Source: Mycolicibacterium rutilum
GTDB taxonomy: Bacteria; Actinomycetota; Actinomycetes; Mycobacteriales; Mycobacteriaceae
NCBI RefSeq assembly: GCF_900108565.1
Contig: NZ_LT629971.1
Span: 930,001-994,000, forward strand
Direction of reading: 5' to 3'
DNA: 64,000 nucleotides
Shown here: positions 45,511-54,970 of the stretch, piece after piece
Numbering within the stretch: position 1 is the first letter of the stretch
How the letters are laid out: the number at the start of each line of letters is the position of its first letter
Position numbers and translations under genes: made by a program
Notes under the pieces: generated by a model
Seen by the model: only the letters and a program-made list of their open reading frames with translations
Database searches by the model: none
What the model was told of the DNA's origin: nothing

Positions 45511-47318
45511 GGGTGCTCTCCAGGCTCGAATTCGGGGGCTTTCAACGAGAACCAGTAGAAGCCGTGTCCGGGCAGGGTCAGCAGGTAGGGCAGCTGGCCG
45601 ATGGGCGGGAACTCAACGTACCCGGTCATCTCCACCGGTGTGTAGCCGTTGTAGGCCTGCAGGTTCATCTCGATGGGCTGCGGGAAGCGCGACAGGTTGT
45701 TGACGCACAGCACGGTGTCCTTCGTCCCGTCGTCCTTCTCGACCTCACGCACGTAGGTCAGCACCGACGGATTCGACCCGCCCAGCTCGTGGAAGGTGCC
45801 GATCGCGAACGCGTCGTGGCGGCGGCGCACCGCCAGCATGGTGCGCGTCCAGTTCAGCAGCGAGTTCGAGATGTCGCGCTGCGCTTCGACATTCACCGCC
45901 TGATAGCCGTAGATGGCGTCCTGGTTCGGCGGCAGATACAGCCGGCCCGGCGTCGCGGTGGAGAACCCGGCGTTGCGGTCCGGCGTCCACTGCATCGGGG
46001 TGCGCACCGCGTCGCGGTCGCCGAGCCAGATGATGTCGCCCATCCCGATCTCGTCACCGTAGTAGAGCACCGGCGAGCCAGGCAGCGACAGCAGCATCGC
46101 GGTGAACAACTCCATCTGGTTGCGATCGTTGTCCAGCAGCGGCGCCAGCCGCCGGCGGATGCCGACGTTGGCCTTCATCCGCGGGTCCTTGGCGTACTCG
46201 GCGTACATGTAGTCGCGCTCTTCGTCGGTGACCATCTCCAACGTCAACTCGTCGTGGTTGCGAAGGAAGATGCCCCACTGCGCCATCTCCGGGATGTCGG
46301 GCGTCTGCGCGAGGATCTCGCTGATCGGGAAGCGGGATTCGCGGCGGACCGCCATGAAGATGCGCGGCATCAGCGGGAAGTGGAACGCCATGTGGCATTC
46401 GTCGCCGCCGGTCTTCGGGTCGCCGAAGTACTCGACCACGTCGGCGGGCCACTGGTTGGCCTCGGCCAGCAGCACCCGGCCCGGGTACTCGTCGTCGATG
46501 ACCTTGCGGCAGTGCTTGAGGAACGCGTGCGTCTCCGGCAGGTTCTCGCAGTTGGTGCCCTCACGCTCGAACAGGTAGGGCACCGCGTCGAGGCGGAACC
46601 CGTCGATGCCGATGTCGAGCCAGAAGCGCAGGACGTCGAGCATCGCCTCCTGCACGGCGGGGTTGTCGTAGTTGAGGTCGGGCTGGTGGCTGAAGAACCG
46701 GTGCCAGTAGAACTGGCGTCGCACCGGGTCGAACGTCCAGTTCGACTCCTCGGTGTCGACGAAGATGATGCGGGCGTCGGAGTACTTGTCGCTGGTGTCG
46801 CTCCAGACGAAGAAGTCTCCGTACGGTCCGTCGGGGTCCCGTCGGGACTCCTGAAACCAGGCGTGCTGATCGGAGGTGTGGTTCATGACCAGGTCGGTGA
46901 TGACCCGGATGCCGCGGCGGTGCGCGGCGTCGAGGAGTTCGACGAAGTCGTCGACGGTGCCGAACTCCGGCAGCACCCGGTAGAAGTCGCGGATGTCGTA
47001 GCCGCCGTCGCGCAGCGGTGAATCGTAGAACGGCGGGAGCCAAAGGCAGTCCACGCCAAGCCATTTGATGTAGTCGAGCTGTTCGGTCAGCCCGCGCAGG
47101 TCGCCGACGCCGTCGGAATTGGAGTCGTAGAACGCGCGCACCAGCACCTCGTAGAAGACGGCGCGCTTGAACCACGTGCGGTCCTCGGGCAGCACTCGCG
47201 CGTGACCGAAGTCCTCGGCGGTGGGGTGTTCGACGACCCCGTCCTCGACATGGCTGCCCTCCGCCGGGTCGTGGTCGGCGGACGCGTCGGATGCTTTGAC
47301 ACCGCTGAGTTGGTCCAT
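45507..47318 (-). CDS. treS: Trehalose synthase/amylase TreS
   Basis: TreS interconverts trehalose and maltose by intramolecular transglucosylation and feeds maltose to Mak. The 603-residue GH13 protein has the barrel motifs [21 protein letters not shown] (nucleophile Asp244), [10 protein letters not shown] (acid/base) and [10 protein letters not shown]. An acidic 40-residue N-terminal extension precedes [18 protein letters not shown]. The start diverges from the HTH gene with a 121-base spacer. The TreS-Mak-GlgE route needs GlgE and GlgB, which are not in this window. Confidence 0.96.
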   Translation of the reverse strand: MDQLSGVKASDASADHDPAEGSHVEDGVVEHPTAEDFGHARVLPEDRTWFKRAVFYEVLVRAFYDSNSDGVGDLRGLTEQLDYIKWLGVDCLWLPPFYDSPLRDGGYDIRDFYRVLPEFGTVDDFVELLDAAHRRGIRVITDLVMNHTSDQHAWFQESRRDPDGPYGDFFVWSDTSDKYSDARIIFVDTEESNWTFDPVRRQFYWHRFFSHQPDLNYDNPAVQEAMLDVLRFWLDIGIDGFRLDAVPYLFEREGTNCENLPETHAFLKHCRKVIDDEYPGRVLLAEANQWPADVVEYFGDPKTGGDECHMAFHFPLMPRIFMAVRRESRFPISEILAQTPDIPEMAQWGIFLRNHDELTLEMVTDEERDYMYAEYAKDPRMKANVGIRRRLAPLLDNDRNQMELFTAMLLSLPGSPVLYYGDEIGMGDIIWLGDRDAVRTPMQWTPDRNAGFSTATPGRLYLPPNQDAIYGYQAVNVEAQRDISNSLLNWTRTMLAVRRRHDAFAIGTFHELGGSNPSVLTYVREVEKDDGTKDTVLCVNNLSRFPQPIEMNLQAYNGYTPVEMTGYVEFPPIGQLPYLLTLPGHGFYWFSLKAPEFEPGEHP

Positions 47319-47439
47319 ACGGTTTCAAAGCTACCCACGTCGCCGCGAATTGAATCGCCCGCGGACCGGATCACACCGGTTGAATCCGCGATCTTGAAGG
47401 GTTACGGTTTCGACGTCTCGCTCACCCCCTACGAATCGA

Positions 47440-47904
47440 GTGGCTGTGGCTGATTCGACGCCCAACGATGGTGAAGCTCAAGTCATTGTCGGCATGGCCG
47501 ACGCGGCGATGCACATGTACGGCGCCGCCATCGACGCGCTGCCCGATCACAGCGACCCCGATTTCCCCGACCGGGTGGGGGTGATCCTGGCGGGCATGCG
47601 CAAGCTGCAGGGTTCGCTGACCGAGGCCGCCGGCCGCAGCCGGTCGACGCCGTCGGTGATCGTCGCGCTCAGCGGTGTGCGCAAACGCTACGACGAGTTG
47701 ATGGAGAACGCGGCGACCGGACCGAACGCGACGCTGGGTCAGCGGCTGTACGTGGCGCGTGGCCGGGCGAAGCTCTCGACCAAGGAAGCCGCCAACGGTG
47801 TCGGGTTGCGGAAGGACCTGATCGAAGCGGTGGAGGCCGAGGAACCGGCCAACGAGGAAGAGACCTCGCGCATCAAGGATCTGATCGCCGCACTCGGCGG
47901 CTGA
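47440..47904 (+). CDS. Small HTH-domain protein
   Basis: This 154-residue cytoplasmic protein has a helical N-terminal half (AQVIVGMADAAMHMYGAAIDALPD) and a C-terminal XRE/Cro-like HTH (LGQRLYVARGRAKLSTKEAANGVGLRKDLIEAVE, in order). GTG 47440 or the in-frame GTG 47446 is the start. It is divergent from treS-mak and could regulate it, but no operator is recognisable in the 121-base gap. Confidence 0.65.
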   Translation: MAVADSTPNDGEAQVIVGMADAAMHMYGAAIDALPDHSDPDFPDRVGVILAGMRKLQGSLTEAAGRSRSTPSVIVALSGVRKRYDELMENAATGPNATLGQRLYVARGRAKLSTKEAANGVGLRKDLIEAVEAEEPANEEETSRIKDLIAALGG

Positions 47905-47935
47905 TCGGCGCGCGGCGCTTCGGTATCGTTCCGGC

Positions 47936-48736
47936 GTGGCAACTCGCGATCATGGCGACCCCGGCGACGCGCCGAGCGTGCCGCCCCCGCTGACGGAGAT
48001 CGTCAATCCCGTTCGCCCGTCGGCGGCCGAGGAAGCCAGAACCATCGCCGCGTCCACCAACGTCGGCACGCTGGCGACGCTGACCGGCGACGGCGACCCG
48101 TGGGCGTCGTTCGTGACCTACGGACTGCTCGACGGCGCTCCCGTGCTGTGCGTGTCCAACCTCGCCGAGCACGGCCGCAACCTCGCGGGCGACCCGCGAG
48201 CCAGCATCGCGATCGTCGCGCCGAGCGCGCAGTCCGATCCGCTGGCGAGCGCCCGGATCACGCTGGCCGGGGTGGCCTCGCGCCCGGAGGGCGACGAGTT
48301 GGCCGCCGCGCGCGAGGCGCACCTGGCAGCCGTCGCGGCCGCGAAGTACTACATCGACTACAGCGACTTCACGCTGTGGCTGCTGCGGGTGAACCGGGTG
48401 CGCTGGGTCGGCGGGTACGGGCGGATGGCCTCGACGTCCGGCGAGGACTACACCGCCGCGCAGCCCGACCCGGTGGCGCCGCGGGCGGCCGGGGCGGTCG
48501 AGCACCTCAACGCCGACCACGCCGACTCGCTGGTGGCGATGGCCAAGGTGCTCGGCGGCTATCCGGACACCACCGCGGCGACCTGCACCGGCGCCGACCG
48601 GTACGGCCTCGATCTGCGCCTTCAGACCGCGCGCGGCATGGCCTACACCCGCATCGGCTACGCCACCCCGATCGACTCGATCGGCGAATTGCGTTCGGCC
48701 ACCGTGGAGCTGGCGCGCCGCGCCCGACAGGCCTGA
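47936..48736 (+). CDS. HugZ-like PPOX/DUF2470 protein
   Basis: This 266-residue protein has an N-terminal split-barrel PPOX domain (VGTLATLTGDGDPWASFVTYGLLDGAPVLCVSNLAEHGRNL, in order) and a C-terminal DUF2470 domain (AVEHLNADHADSLVAMAKVLGGY). This is the architecture of HugZ-type haem-binding or haem-degrading proteins; a homologue near treS in M. smegmatis has been described as HugZ-like. Haem or flavin binding here is inference. GTG 47936 is the start; pyrE follows after 14 bases. Confidence 0.78.
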   Translation: MATRDHGDPGDAPSVPPPLTEIVNPVRPSAAEEARTIAASTNVGTLATLTGDGDPWASFVTYGLLDGAPVLCVSNLAEHGRNLAGDPRASIAIVAPSAQSDPLASARITLAGVASRPEGDELAAAREAHLAAVAAAKYYIDYSDFTLWLLRVNRVRWVGGYGRMASTSGEDYTAAQPDPVAPRAAGAVEHLNADHADSLVAMAKVLGGYPDTTAATCTGADRYGLDLRLQTARGMAYTRIGYATPIDSIGELRSATVELARRARQA

Positions 48737-48750
48737 AATACGATCGCGGT

Positions 48751-49329
48751 ATGTCTGCAGCCCCCGGACGACCGGCCACCTGGCAAGCCGCGTTCGACCT
48801 CATCGCCACCCGCGGCCATGAGCGTCGCGAGGAGCCGTTCAAGCTGGCCAGCGGTCAGCTCAGCCACGACTACATCGACGGCAAGTTCGCGATCGACACC
48901 GGCGAGCGGCTGACCGTCGTCAGCCGCGCGGTCGCCGAGCTGGCCGAGTTGCACGGCATCGACTTCGACGCCGTCGGCGGGCTCACCATGGGCGCCGACC
49001 CGCTGGCGCACGGCGTCGCGATGGTCACCGGCAAGGCGTGGTTCTCGGTGCGCAAGGAGCAGAAGCAGCGCGGCCGCGAGCAGTGGATCGAGGGCACCCG
49101 GCTCCAACCGGGCACCCGGGTGCTGCTGGTCGACGACGTGATCAGCACCGGCGGGTCGACCGAGATCGCGTTCGACCGGGTGACCGCGGTGGGCGCGGTG
49201 GTGGCCGGCGTGATCCCTATGGTGGACCGCGGCGACATCGCGGCCAAGCGGTTCGCGGCGCGCGACGTGCCGTTCGTCGCACTGGTCACCTACCGCGATC
49301 TGGGCATCGAGCCGGTCCAGGACGTCTAG
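48751..49329 (+). CDS. pyrE: Orotate phosphoribosyltransferase PyrE
   Basis: PyrE joins orotate and PRPP to give orotidine 5'-phosphate in pyrimidine synthesis. This 192-residue type I phosphoribosyltransferase has the PRPP loop RVLLVDDVISTGGST, the flexible catalytic loop VRKEQKQRGREQWIEG with its lysine, and an N-terminal FKLASGQLSHDYIDGK. The assignment is by motif; other orotate-like phosphoribosyltransferases exist in actinobacteria. Transcription probably ends at the hairpin 10 bases downstream. Confidence 0.82.
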   Translation: MSAAPGRPATWQAAFDLIATRGHERREEPFKLASGQLSHDYIDGKFAIDTGERLTVVSRAVAELAELHGIDFDAVGGLTMGADPLAHGVAMVTGKAWFSVRKEQKQRGREQWIEGTRLQPGTRVLLVDDVISTGGSTEIAFDRVTAVGAVVAGVIPMVDRGDIAAKRFAARDVPFVALVTYRDLGIEPVQDV

Positions 49330-49339
49330 TTTTTCTCGG

Positions 49340-49397
49340 CGAACGTGGGTTACCCGCACATTTTTTCGCGCGCAGGTGTGCGGGTAACCCACGTTCG
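49340..49397. terminator. Long perfect hairpin between convergent pyrE and ABC operon
   Basis: A 21-bp perfect inverted repeat (49340-49360 with 49377-49397) surrounds a 16-base loop that begins with six T residues. T-tracts also precede the left arm (49330-49334). It sits between two convergent genes, so it can end both transcripts. No U-run follows the right arm. Confidence 0.75.
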
Positions 49398-49403
49398 GCG
49401 GGT

Positions 49404-50447
49404 CTAGGGGGCGGGCACGACCAGGACGCCGTCGGACTCCACACCGACGCGCACCGAGTCGCCGGGCGCGAACGCCCGCGCCGCCGAACTGCCCAGCTGC
49501 GCGCCGACCACGGTGCCGTCGGGCAGCGTCGTGTACACCCGCGACACCGGGCCGAGGAACGCCACCGAGCTGACCGTCGCGCCGCCGGCCGGGTCCGCCG
49601 TCACCGTCACCGACTCCGGGCGCACCATCGCCAGCCCGGCGCCGGACGCGATCGATCCGGGCAGCGTCGGCACCGATGTGTCGAGCAGCCGCACCCGGCC
49701 GTCCGAAACCTGGCCCGGCACTTTGTTGTTCAGCCCGACGAACTCCGCGACGAACGGGGTGGCCGGGTTGGCGTAGAGGTCGGCGGGCGCGGCCAGTTGC
49801 TCGAGCTTGCCCTGGCTCATCACGCCCACCCGGTCGGCGACGGCGAGCGCCTCCTCCTGGTCGTGGGTGACGAACAGCGTGGTGGTGCCGACCTCGAGTT
49901 GCACCCGGCGGATCTCGTCGCGCAGCTGGGTGCGCACCTTGGCGTCCAGCGCCGACAGCGGCTCGTCGAGCAGCAGCACCCGCGGCTGGATCGCCAGCGC
50001 GCGGGCCAGCGCCACGCGCTGCTGCTGCCCGCCGGACAGCTCGCTGGCGTACTTGTGCGTGTGCGCCGACAACCCGACCAGCTCCAGCATCTCGGCGGCC
50101 CGAGACGTCCTCTCCGCCTTAACTTTTCCGCGCATCTTCAATCCGAATGCGACGTTGTCGAGCACGGTCAGGTGCGGGAACAGGCTGTAGGCCTGAAACA
50201 CCATGCCCATGTCGCGCTTGTTGGCGGGCACCCGGCTGATGTCGCGGCCGCCGACCGACACCGCGCCCGAGGTGGCCTGGTCGAGACCCGCCAATATCCG
50301 CAGCGCGGTGGTCTTGCCGCAGCCCGACGGGCCCAGCAGCGCAACGAGTTCGCCCGGTTCGATGTGCAGCGTCAGCCCGTCGAGGGCCTTGACCGTACCG
50401 TACGACCGGGTCAGGTCGTTGAGTTCGACGGCCACTCCGTCGGTCAT
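49404..50447 (-). CDS. ABC transporter ATP-binding protein (PotA/AfuC-like)
   Basis: This 347-residue ATPase has Walker A GPSGCGKTT, the Q-loop FQAYSLFPHLT, signature LSGGQQQRVALARAL, Walker B VLLLDEPLSALD and the switch His in VTHDQEEAL, followed by a C-terminal TOBE domain. AAGGAG precedes the ATG, which overlaps the permease stop. It energises the importer encoded by the next three upstream genes. TOBE-containing members import polyamines, iron(III), sulfate or phosphonates; the substrate is not resolved. Confidence 0.92.
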   Translation of the reverse strand: MTDGVAVELNDLTRSYGTVKALDGLTLHIEPGELVALLGPSGCGKTTALRILAGLDQATSGAVSVGGRDISRVPANKRDMGMVFQAYSLFPHLTVLDNVAFGLKMRGKVKAERTSRAAEMLELVGLSAHTHKYASELSGGQQQRVALARALAIQPRVLLLDEPLSALDAKVRTQLRDEIRRVQLEVGTTTLFVTHDQEEALAVADRVGVMSQGKLEQLAAPADLYANPATPFVAEFVGLNNKVPGQVSDGRVRLLDTSVPTLPGSIASGAGLAMVRPESVTVTADPAGGATVSSVAFLGPVSRVYTTLPDGTVVGAQLGSSAARAFAPGDSVRVGVESDGVLVVPAP

Positions 50448-51223
50448 GCGGTGACTCCTTGAACCCTTCGGCGCCCGCGGGTGACGAGCGACAACACCAG
50501 AAGCAGGACGAACGCCAACAGCAGCACCGCCAGCGACGCCGCCACCGACGTCGGGCCGTCGGACTTGCCGATCGCCACGATCTGCACCTGCAGCGTCTGG
50601 TATCCGCTCAGCGAGGCGATCGTGTACTCGCCGAGCACCACGGCGATCGAGATGAACGACGCGGACAGGATGCCCGACCAGATGTTGGGCACCACCACCC
50701 GCAGGATCGTCGTCGCCCACCCGGCGCCCAGCGACCGGGCGGCCTCGGTCAGCGTCTGCAGGTCGATCGCGGACAGCGCCGCGTCCAGCGCCCGGTACGC
50801 GAACGGCAGCACCAGCACGATGTAGACGAACGTCAGCGTCAGCGCGGACTCCCCGAGGAAGTACGTCACCCACAGGTAGACGTTGCGCAGCCCGACCACG
50901 ATCACCAGCGCGGGAATCGTCAACGGCAGCAGGCACAGAAACTCCACCAGCCCCCGCGCCCACGGCGCCCGCAGCCGCACCCAGATCATCGTCGGCAGCA
51001 GCAGCACCAGCATCGCCAGCACGGTGAGCACGGCCAGCAGCAGCGACACCACGATGGCCTGATACAGCGCGTCGTCAGCGACCAGGTTGGCCCACGCGCG
51101 CAGCGTCCGGCCGCCCGCGATCAGGTTGCGTGTCGAGAAGTCGGCCATCGCGTAGAGCGGGAACAGGAAGAACAGCGCGAAGGCCACCCACAGCACACCG
51201 CGAATCACCCTGCCGCCGTTCAT
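50444..51223 (-). CDS. ABC transporter permease (second subunit)
   Basis: This 259-residue membrane permease has about six helices and the EAA loop LTEAARSLGAGWATTILRVVVPNIWSG (EAAxxxG-9-I-x-LP type). ATG 51223 lies in an ATGA overlap with the upstream permease gene, and its stop overlaps the ATPase start. It pairs with the other permease as a heterodimer, as in PotBC-like systems. Confidence 0.9.
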   Translation of the reverse strand: MNGGRVIRGVLWVAFALFFLFPLYAMADFSTRNLIAGGRTLRAWANLVADDALYQAIVVSLLLAVLTVLAMLVLLLPTMIWVRLRAPWARGLVEFLCLLPLTIPALVIVVGLRNVYLWVTYFLGESALTLTFVYIVLVLPFAYRALDAALSAIDLQTLTEAARSLGAGWATTILRVVVPNIWSGILSASFISIAVVLGEYTIASLSGYQTLQVQIVAIGKSDGPTSVAASLAVLLLAFVLLLVLSLVTRGRRRVQGVTA

Positions 51224-52074
51224 CGCAACCACCTCGCGGTGCGTCGCACCAACGCGTTGTAGGCGACCATCACGACGGCGACGACGACGATCATCTCCAG
51301 CGCCAGCGCGTAGGCGAACCCGGACTGCCCGAGCACCACCTCACTGGTCAACGCGGCGCGGATGAGCAGCGGCACGATCGGGGCACCCTGGCTGACCAGC
51401 GCCGCTGCCGTCGCATATGCCGCGAAAGCGTTGGCGAACAACAACAGTGCCGACCCCAGGAACGCCGGCGTCAGCAACGGCACGGCCACCTCGCGGAAGT
51501 ACTGCCACCGCGACGCACCGAGGCTGACCGCCGCCTCGCGCCACTGCTCGCGCAGGCCCTCGAGCGCAGGCACGAACACGATCACCATCAGCGGGATCTG
51601 GAAGTACGTGTAGACGACGATCAGCCCGGTCAATCCGTACAACCAGCCCGATCCGGCGAGGTTGAAACCGAACAACTGCTGGACCCACAGCGTCAGCACG
51701 CCGTTCAGCCCGATCGTCGCCAGGAACGCGAATGCCAGTGCGACACCGCCGAACTGGGCCAGCACGCTGCACAGCGACAGCACCGTGCGGCGCAGCATCG
51801 AGGCCGACGGGCTGGACACGATCAGCCACGACAGCACCGCGCCGAGCGCCGCCCCGATCAGCGCCGTGCTGCCGGAGAGCACGACGCTCTTCGCCAGCGC
51901 CGACAACGCCGCACCGGAGAACAGCGCCTCGATGCGGCTCAGCGAGAACACGCCGTCGACGATGAACGCGTTGACGATGACCGTCACCGTCGGGATGACC
52001 AGGAAGACGACCACCACGGCCAGAAACGGCAGCAGCGGCAGTGCGGAGGCGGACGCCTCCCGCAGCTTCTTCAT
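51220..52074 (-). CDS. ABC transporter permease (first subunit)
   Basis: This 284-residue permease has about six TM helices and the EAA motif WREAAVSLGASRWQYFREVAVPLLTPAF. ATG 52074 overlaps the last base of the solute-binding-protein stop (TGATG). The longer frame running to 52386 is antisense-like overlap with the binding-protein gene and was rejected. Confidence 0.9.
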   Translation of the reverse strand: MKKLREASASALPLLPFLAVVVVFLVIPTVTVIVNAFIVDGVFSLSRIEALFSGAALSALAKSVVLSGSTALIGAALGAVLSWLIVSSPSASMLRRTVLSLCSVLAQFGGVALAFAFLATIGLNGVLTLWVQQLFGFNLAGSGWLYGLTGLIVVYTYFQIPLMVIVFVPALEGLREQWREAAVSLGASRWQYFREVAVPLLTPAFLGSALLLFANAFAAYATAAALVSQGAPIVPLLIRAALTSEVVLGQSGFAYALALEMIVVVAVVMVAYNALVRRTARWLR

Positions 52075-53219
52075 CAACCGATCGCGGCGGCCCAGTGTTC
52101 GGACAGGTACTTGGTGGCGGCCTCGGTCTGCTCCGGGGTCGGCACCGTCACGGGTCCGTCGATCACCGGCACCGACGCGGTGGCCGCCTTGTCCAGCGTG
52201 CCGTCGGCGGCCATCGTGTCGGCGCGCACCGGCCGAACACCGCCGAGCGCGAACAGGTTCTGGCCCTCGTCGCTGTAGAGGAACTCCTGCCACAACCGGG
52301 CGGCCGCGGGATGCGGCGCGTCCTTGTTGATCGCCTGGTAGTAGTAACCCGCGACCGCGTGGTCCGGCGGCACCAGCACCTGCCACGACGGCAGCTTCTT
52401 GGTCTCGGAGGCGTTGGTGTAGTTCCAGTCGATGACGACGGGGGTCTGGCCGGACTCGATGGTGGCCGGCGTCGGGTCGACGGGCAGGAAGTTGCCCGCA
52501 TCGGCGAGCTTGCGGAAGAACTCGACGCCGGGCCCGATGTCGTCGGCCGAACCGCCCTGCGACAGCGCAACCATCAGCACCCCGGAGAACGCCGCGCCGG
52601 CCTGCGTCGGATCGCCATTGAGCGCGACCTTGCCGCGGTACTCCGGCTTGAGCAGATCGTTGACGCTGGTGACCGCCGGCACCTTGGCCGCGTCGAACCC
52701 GATCGACATGTAGCCGCCGTAGTCGTTGACCCAGGCGCCGTCGGCATCCTTGAACGCGGCCGGGATGTCGTCGAAGTTGGCCACCTTGTACGGCGCGAAC
52801 ATCGCCGTGTTCGCCAGCGCGACCGACTGCCCGAGGTCGAACACGTCGGGCGCGGAGCTCTTGCCCTTCTGCTGGTTGGCGGCGTTGATCTCGTCCTGGC
52901 TGGACGCGTCGGGCTGCGCGGAGTTCACCTTGATGCCGTACGTGTCAGAGAAAGCCTTGATGATCGCGCCGTAGTTTGCCCAATCCGGCGGCAGCGCAAT
53001 CACATTGAGCTCGCCCTCCTTCTTGGCGGCCTCGACGAGGCCCTCGATGCCGCCGAAGTCCTCGGCCGACGTCGCCTCGGCGGCCTTGACGCCCGACTGG
53101 GTGTCCTCGCCGCCGCTGCTCTTCTCCGGCGGCGCGCAGGCCACCGAACCGCCGAGCAGCAGGAGGGCGGCGGCGCCGGCAGCGGCGAGCCTTCGGGTAC
53201 GCGGGGAGTGCATCTTCAT
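52074..53219 (-). CDS. ABC transporter solute-binding lipoprotein
   Basis: The product is 381 residues with a signal peptide and lipobox-like GGSVAC, so probably membrane-anchored. The mature protein is a type 2 periplasmic-binding fold of the PotD/AfuA kind: EGLVEAAKKEGELNVIALPPDWANYGAII, VNDLLKPEYRGKVALNGDPTQAG and the hinge ANAPHPAAARLWQEFLYSDEGQ-like segment near residues 310-335. The polyamine-binding acidic residues cannot be checked by eye; iron or polyamine uptake are both possible. First gene of a four-gene operon; GGAAGG precedes the ATG. Confidence 0.87.
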   Translation of the reverse strand: MKMHSPRTRRLAAAGAAALLLLGGSVACAPPEKSSGGEDTQSGVKAAEATSAEDFGGIEGLVEAAKKEGELNVIALPPDWANYGAIIKAFSDTYGIKVNSAQPDASSQDEINAANQQKGKSSAPDVFDLGQSVALANTAMFAPYKVANFDDIPAAFKDADGAWVNDYGGYMSIGFDAAKVPAVTSVNDLLKPEYRGKVALNGDPTQAGAAFSGVLMVALSQGGSADDIGPGVEFFRKLADAGNFLPVDPTPATIESGQTPVVIDWNYTNASETKKLPSWQVLVPPDHAVAGYYYQAINKDAPHPAAARLWQEFLYSDEGQNLFALGGVRPVRADTMAADGTLDKAATASVPVIDGPVTVPTPEQTEAATKYLSEHWAAAIG

Positions 53220-53403
53220 GGCCGAAACCTTCCGATGGTCAGGAGGCGGCGCGATGGCGCCGTGGTGACGGCAGCCGGTCGCCGCGGTGAATGAATCCAT
53301 ACGAGGCGCTCGAAACCTTATCGCGGCGGCGGTCCGCACGCGCGACTTCGCCTGACTTTCCCCGCCCGCGCGTTTGCGCAGGTACCGGCGTTAACATTCC
53401 TGT

Positions 53404-53988
53404 GTGGCAGAACGCGAAGCCTCGGGGGACTTCGACTACCTGTTCGACGACATCGCCGACCAGACGGCTGATGTCGACGAGTCGAGTGGCGACGCGCTGC
53501 CCGCGGCCGGTCCCGGCGAGGTCGAGGAGATCGGCGCCGAGTACCGGGACCTCGAACATCCGGGTTTCGACGCATTCGATTCCACCACCTGGTATTTCGA
53601 ACCGGCCCCGCCGCCGTGGTACCGCACCGGCAAGACGCTGGGCCTGCTGATCGCCGCGTCGCTGGCGGCGGTGGCGCTCGTCGTCTCCGGGGTGCTGTTG
53701 GTGTTCGGCGGATCCGGCGACTCGGTGCGGGAGGCCACCACGGTGTCCCCGACCGCGCAGACCACCGCGCCGCCGCGCAGTCAGCCGCTGCGCAGTGAGC
53801 CGCCCCCGCCACCGCCTCCCCCGCCGCCGGCCGAGACGTCGGCCGCGCCCGCGCCTGCGCCGGTGCAGACCTACCGGCCGCGCAGCCCGTCGACGCGGCC
53901 CAGCCGCGAACCCGAGATCGGGGTGACGCGCACCCCGGTCACGCGCTCGCCGATCAGCGTCGCACCGCAGCGGCCGAATCAGCGCTGA
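53404..53988 (+). CDS. Single-pass membrane protein with Pro-rich ectodomain
   Basis: The product is 194 residues: an acidic cytoplasmic N-terminus (about 1-65), one TM helix (about 78-98) and an extracytoplasmic low-complexity region with a run of ten prolines, then Arg/Pro/Thr repeats. GTG 53404 is the start, divergent from the ABC importer with a 184-base gap. No enzymatic motif. Probably spans or contacts the wall; function unknown. Confidence 0.65.
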   Translation: MAEREASGDFDYLFDDIADQTADVDESSGDALPAAGPGEVEEIGAEYRDLEHPGFDAFDSTTWYFEPAPPPWYRTGKTLGLLIAASLAAVALVVSGVLLVFGGSGDSVREATTVSPTAQTTAPPRSQPLRSEPPPPPPPPPPAETSAAPAPAPVQTYRPRSPSTRPSREPEIGVTRTPVTRSPISVAPQRPNQR

Positions 53989-54000
53989 GCCGGGCCGCGG

Positions 54001-54252
54001 CTAGCGGTGCCTGCCGATCTCGTGGTGCAGGATGACCCCGAACGGCTCGCCGTAGAACGGGGTCTGCAGCTGGGCGGCGTCGCTGGCCGCCGTCCCGGGT
54101 TGCGCATTGACCTGCGCGTTGCCCGGGGTCACGCACTCGGTGGCACCGCCGGTGTAGGAGCATCCGGTCGGCGCCGCGGCCGCGGTGGGGGCGAAGCCGA
54201 CGGCAGCGGCAGTCGCTGCCATGGCCAGGGATGCGATCAAACGTGTTCTCAT
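54001..54252 (-). CDS. Small secreted protein
   Basis: This 83-residue protein has a signal peptide (MRTRLIASLAMAATAAAVGFAP to TAAAAP) and a mature part of about 55 residues with two cysteines (C32 and C41 region, GCSYTGGATECV) and a His-containing end (HHEIGRHR). AAGGAA precedes ATG 54252. It lies directly downstream of a TetR gene and a palindrome, so it may belong to that regulon. Function unknown. Confidence 0.65.
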   Translation of the reverse strand: MRTRLIASLAMAATAAAVGFAPTAAAAPTGCSYTGGATECVTPGNAQVNAQPGTAASDAAQLQTPFYGEPFGVILHHEIGRHR

Positions 54253-54308
54253 GCCGGTTCCTTCGATCACGCGGGGCGGGGTCCGCAGCGGACGGCGTCT
54301 CCGCAATT

Positions 54309-54327
54309 ACTGAACTATCCGTTCAGT
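54309..54327. promoter_or_regulatory. Candidate TetR-type operator palindrome
   Basis: ACTGAAC TATCC GTTCAGT is a perfect 7-bp inverted repeat with a 5-base spacer. It overlaps the stop codon of the TetR gene and lies 57 bases upstream of the secreted-protein start. The size suits a TetR dimer; binding by the adjacent TetR is inference. Confidence 0.5.
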
Positions 54328-54925
54328 TTTGATGGTACGCGCGCTCGGCGGCCAGCCCGCCGAGCGCGGAACCGATGATCGCGTCGATCGCCGGGGCGTC
54401 GAGCGGTGCGTGACCGAGCAGCAGCCGGTACAGCAGGGGCCCGAGCAGCAGGTCGACGGCGACGTCGGGATCGACATCGTCGCGTAGCTCACCGCGTGCC
54501 ACCCCGCGGTCCCACACCGTGCGCATCAGTGCGCGCCGCGGGGCCACCAGGTGCGCCTGCAGCTCGGCGGCGACCGTCGTGTCGGACTGCCCCTCGCCGA
54601 CCAGCTGGGCGAACACCCGGCCGCTGGCACCCGAGTAGAAGTGCGCCAGTCCCCGGATCACGCCGAGGATGTCCTCGCGTGCCGAGCCGGTGTCGGGATC
54701 CGGGGCCTCGGCCATCAACTCCCCGAGAAACGCCTCGATGGCCACCGCGTACTTGTTGGGCCACCACTTGTAGATCGTCGCCTTGCTCACGCCGCTGCGG
54801 TTGGCGATCTCCTCGGTCGTCATCGCGCGTAAACCGGCCTCGCGCAACAACTCCGACGCCGCCCGCAGCACCGACTGGCGGGACTGCTCACTGCGCGGCC
54901 GGCCGGGCCGCGGGGGCGCTGACAT
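54323..54925 (-). CDS. TetR/AcrR family regulator
   Basis: The product is 200 residues. The N-terminal HTH is MTTEEIANRSGVSKATIYKWWPNKYAVAIEAF, with KATIYKWWPNK as recognition helix; the C-terminal domain resembles TetR_C-type dimerisation and ligand regions (FYSGASGRVFAQLVGEGQSD). It probably represses transport or modification genes responding to a small lipophilic ligand. The nearest candidate target is the secreted protein gene downstream. Confidence 0.87.
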   Translation of the reverse strand: MSAPPRPGRPRSEQSRQSVLRAASELLREAGLRAMTTEEIANRSGVSKATIYKWWPNKYAVAIEAFLGELMAEAPDPDTGSAREDILGVIRGLAHFYSGASGRVFAQLVGEGQSDTTVAAELQAHLVAPRRALMRTVWDRGVARGELRDDVDPDVAVDLLLGPLLYRLLLGHAPLDAPAIDAIIGSALGGLAAERAYHQN

Positions 54926-54970
54926 GACACCACTATCGGGGACCGCCCCGGGCTACGGGCGGCAAACGGG

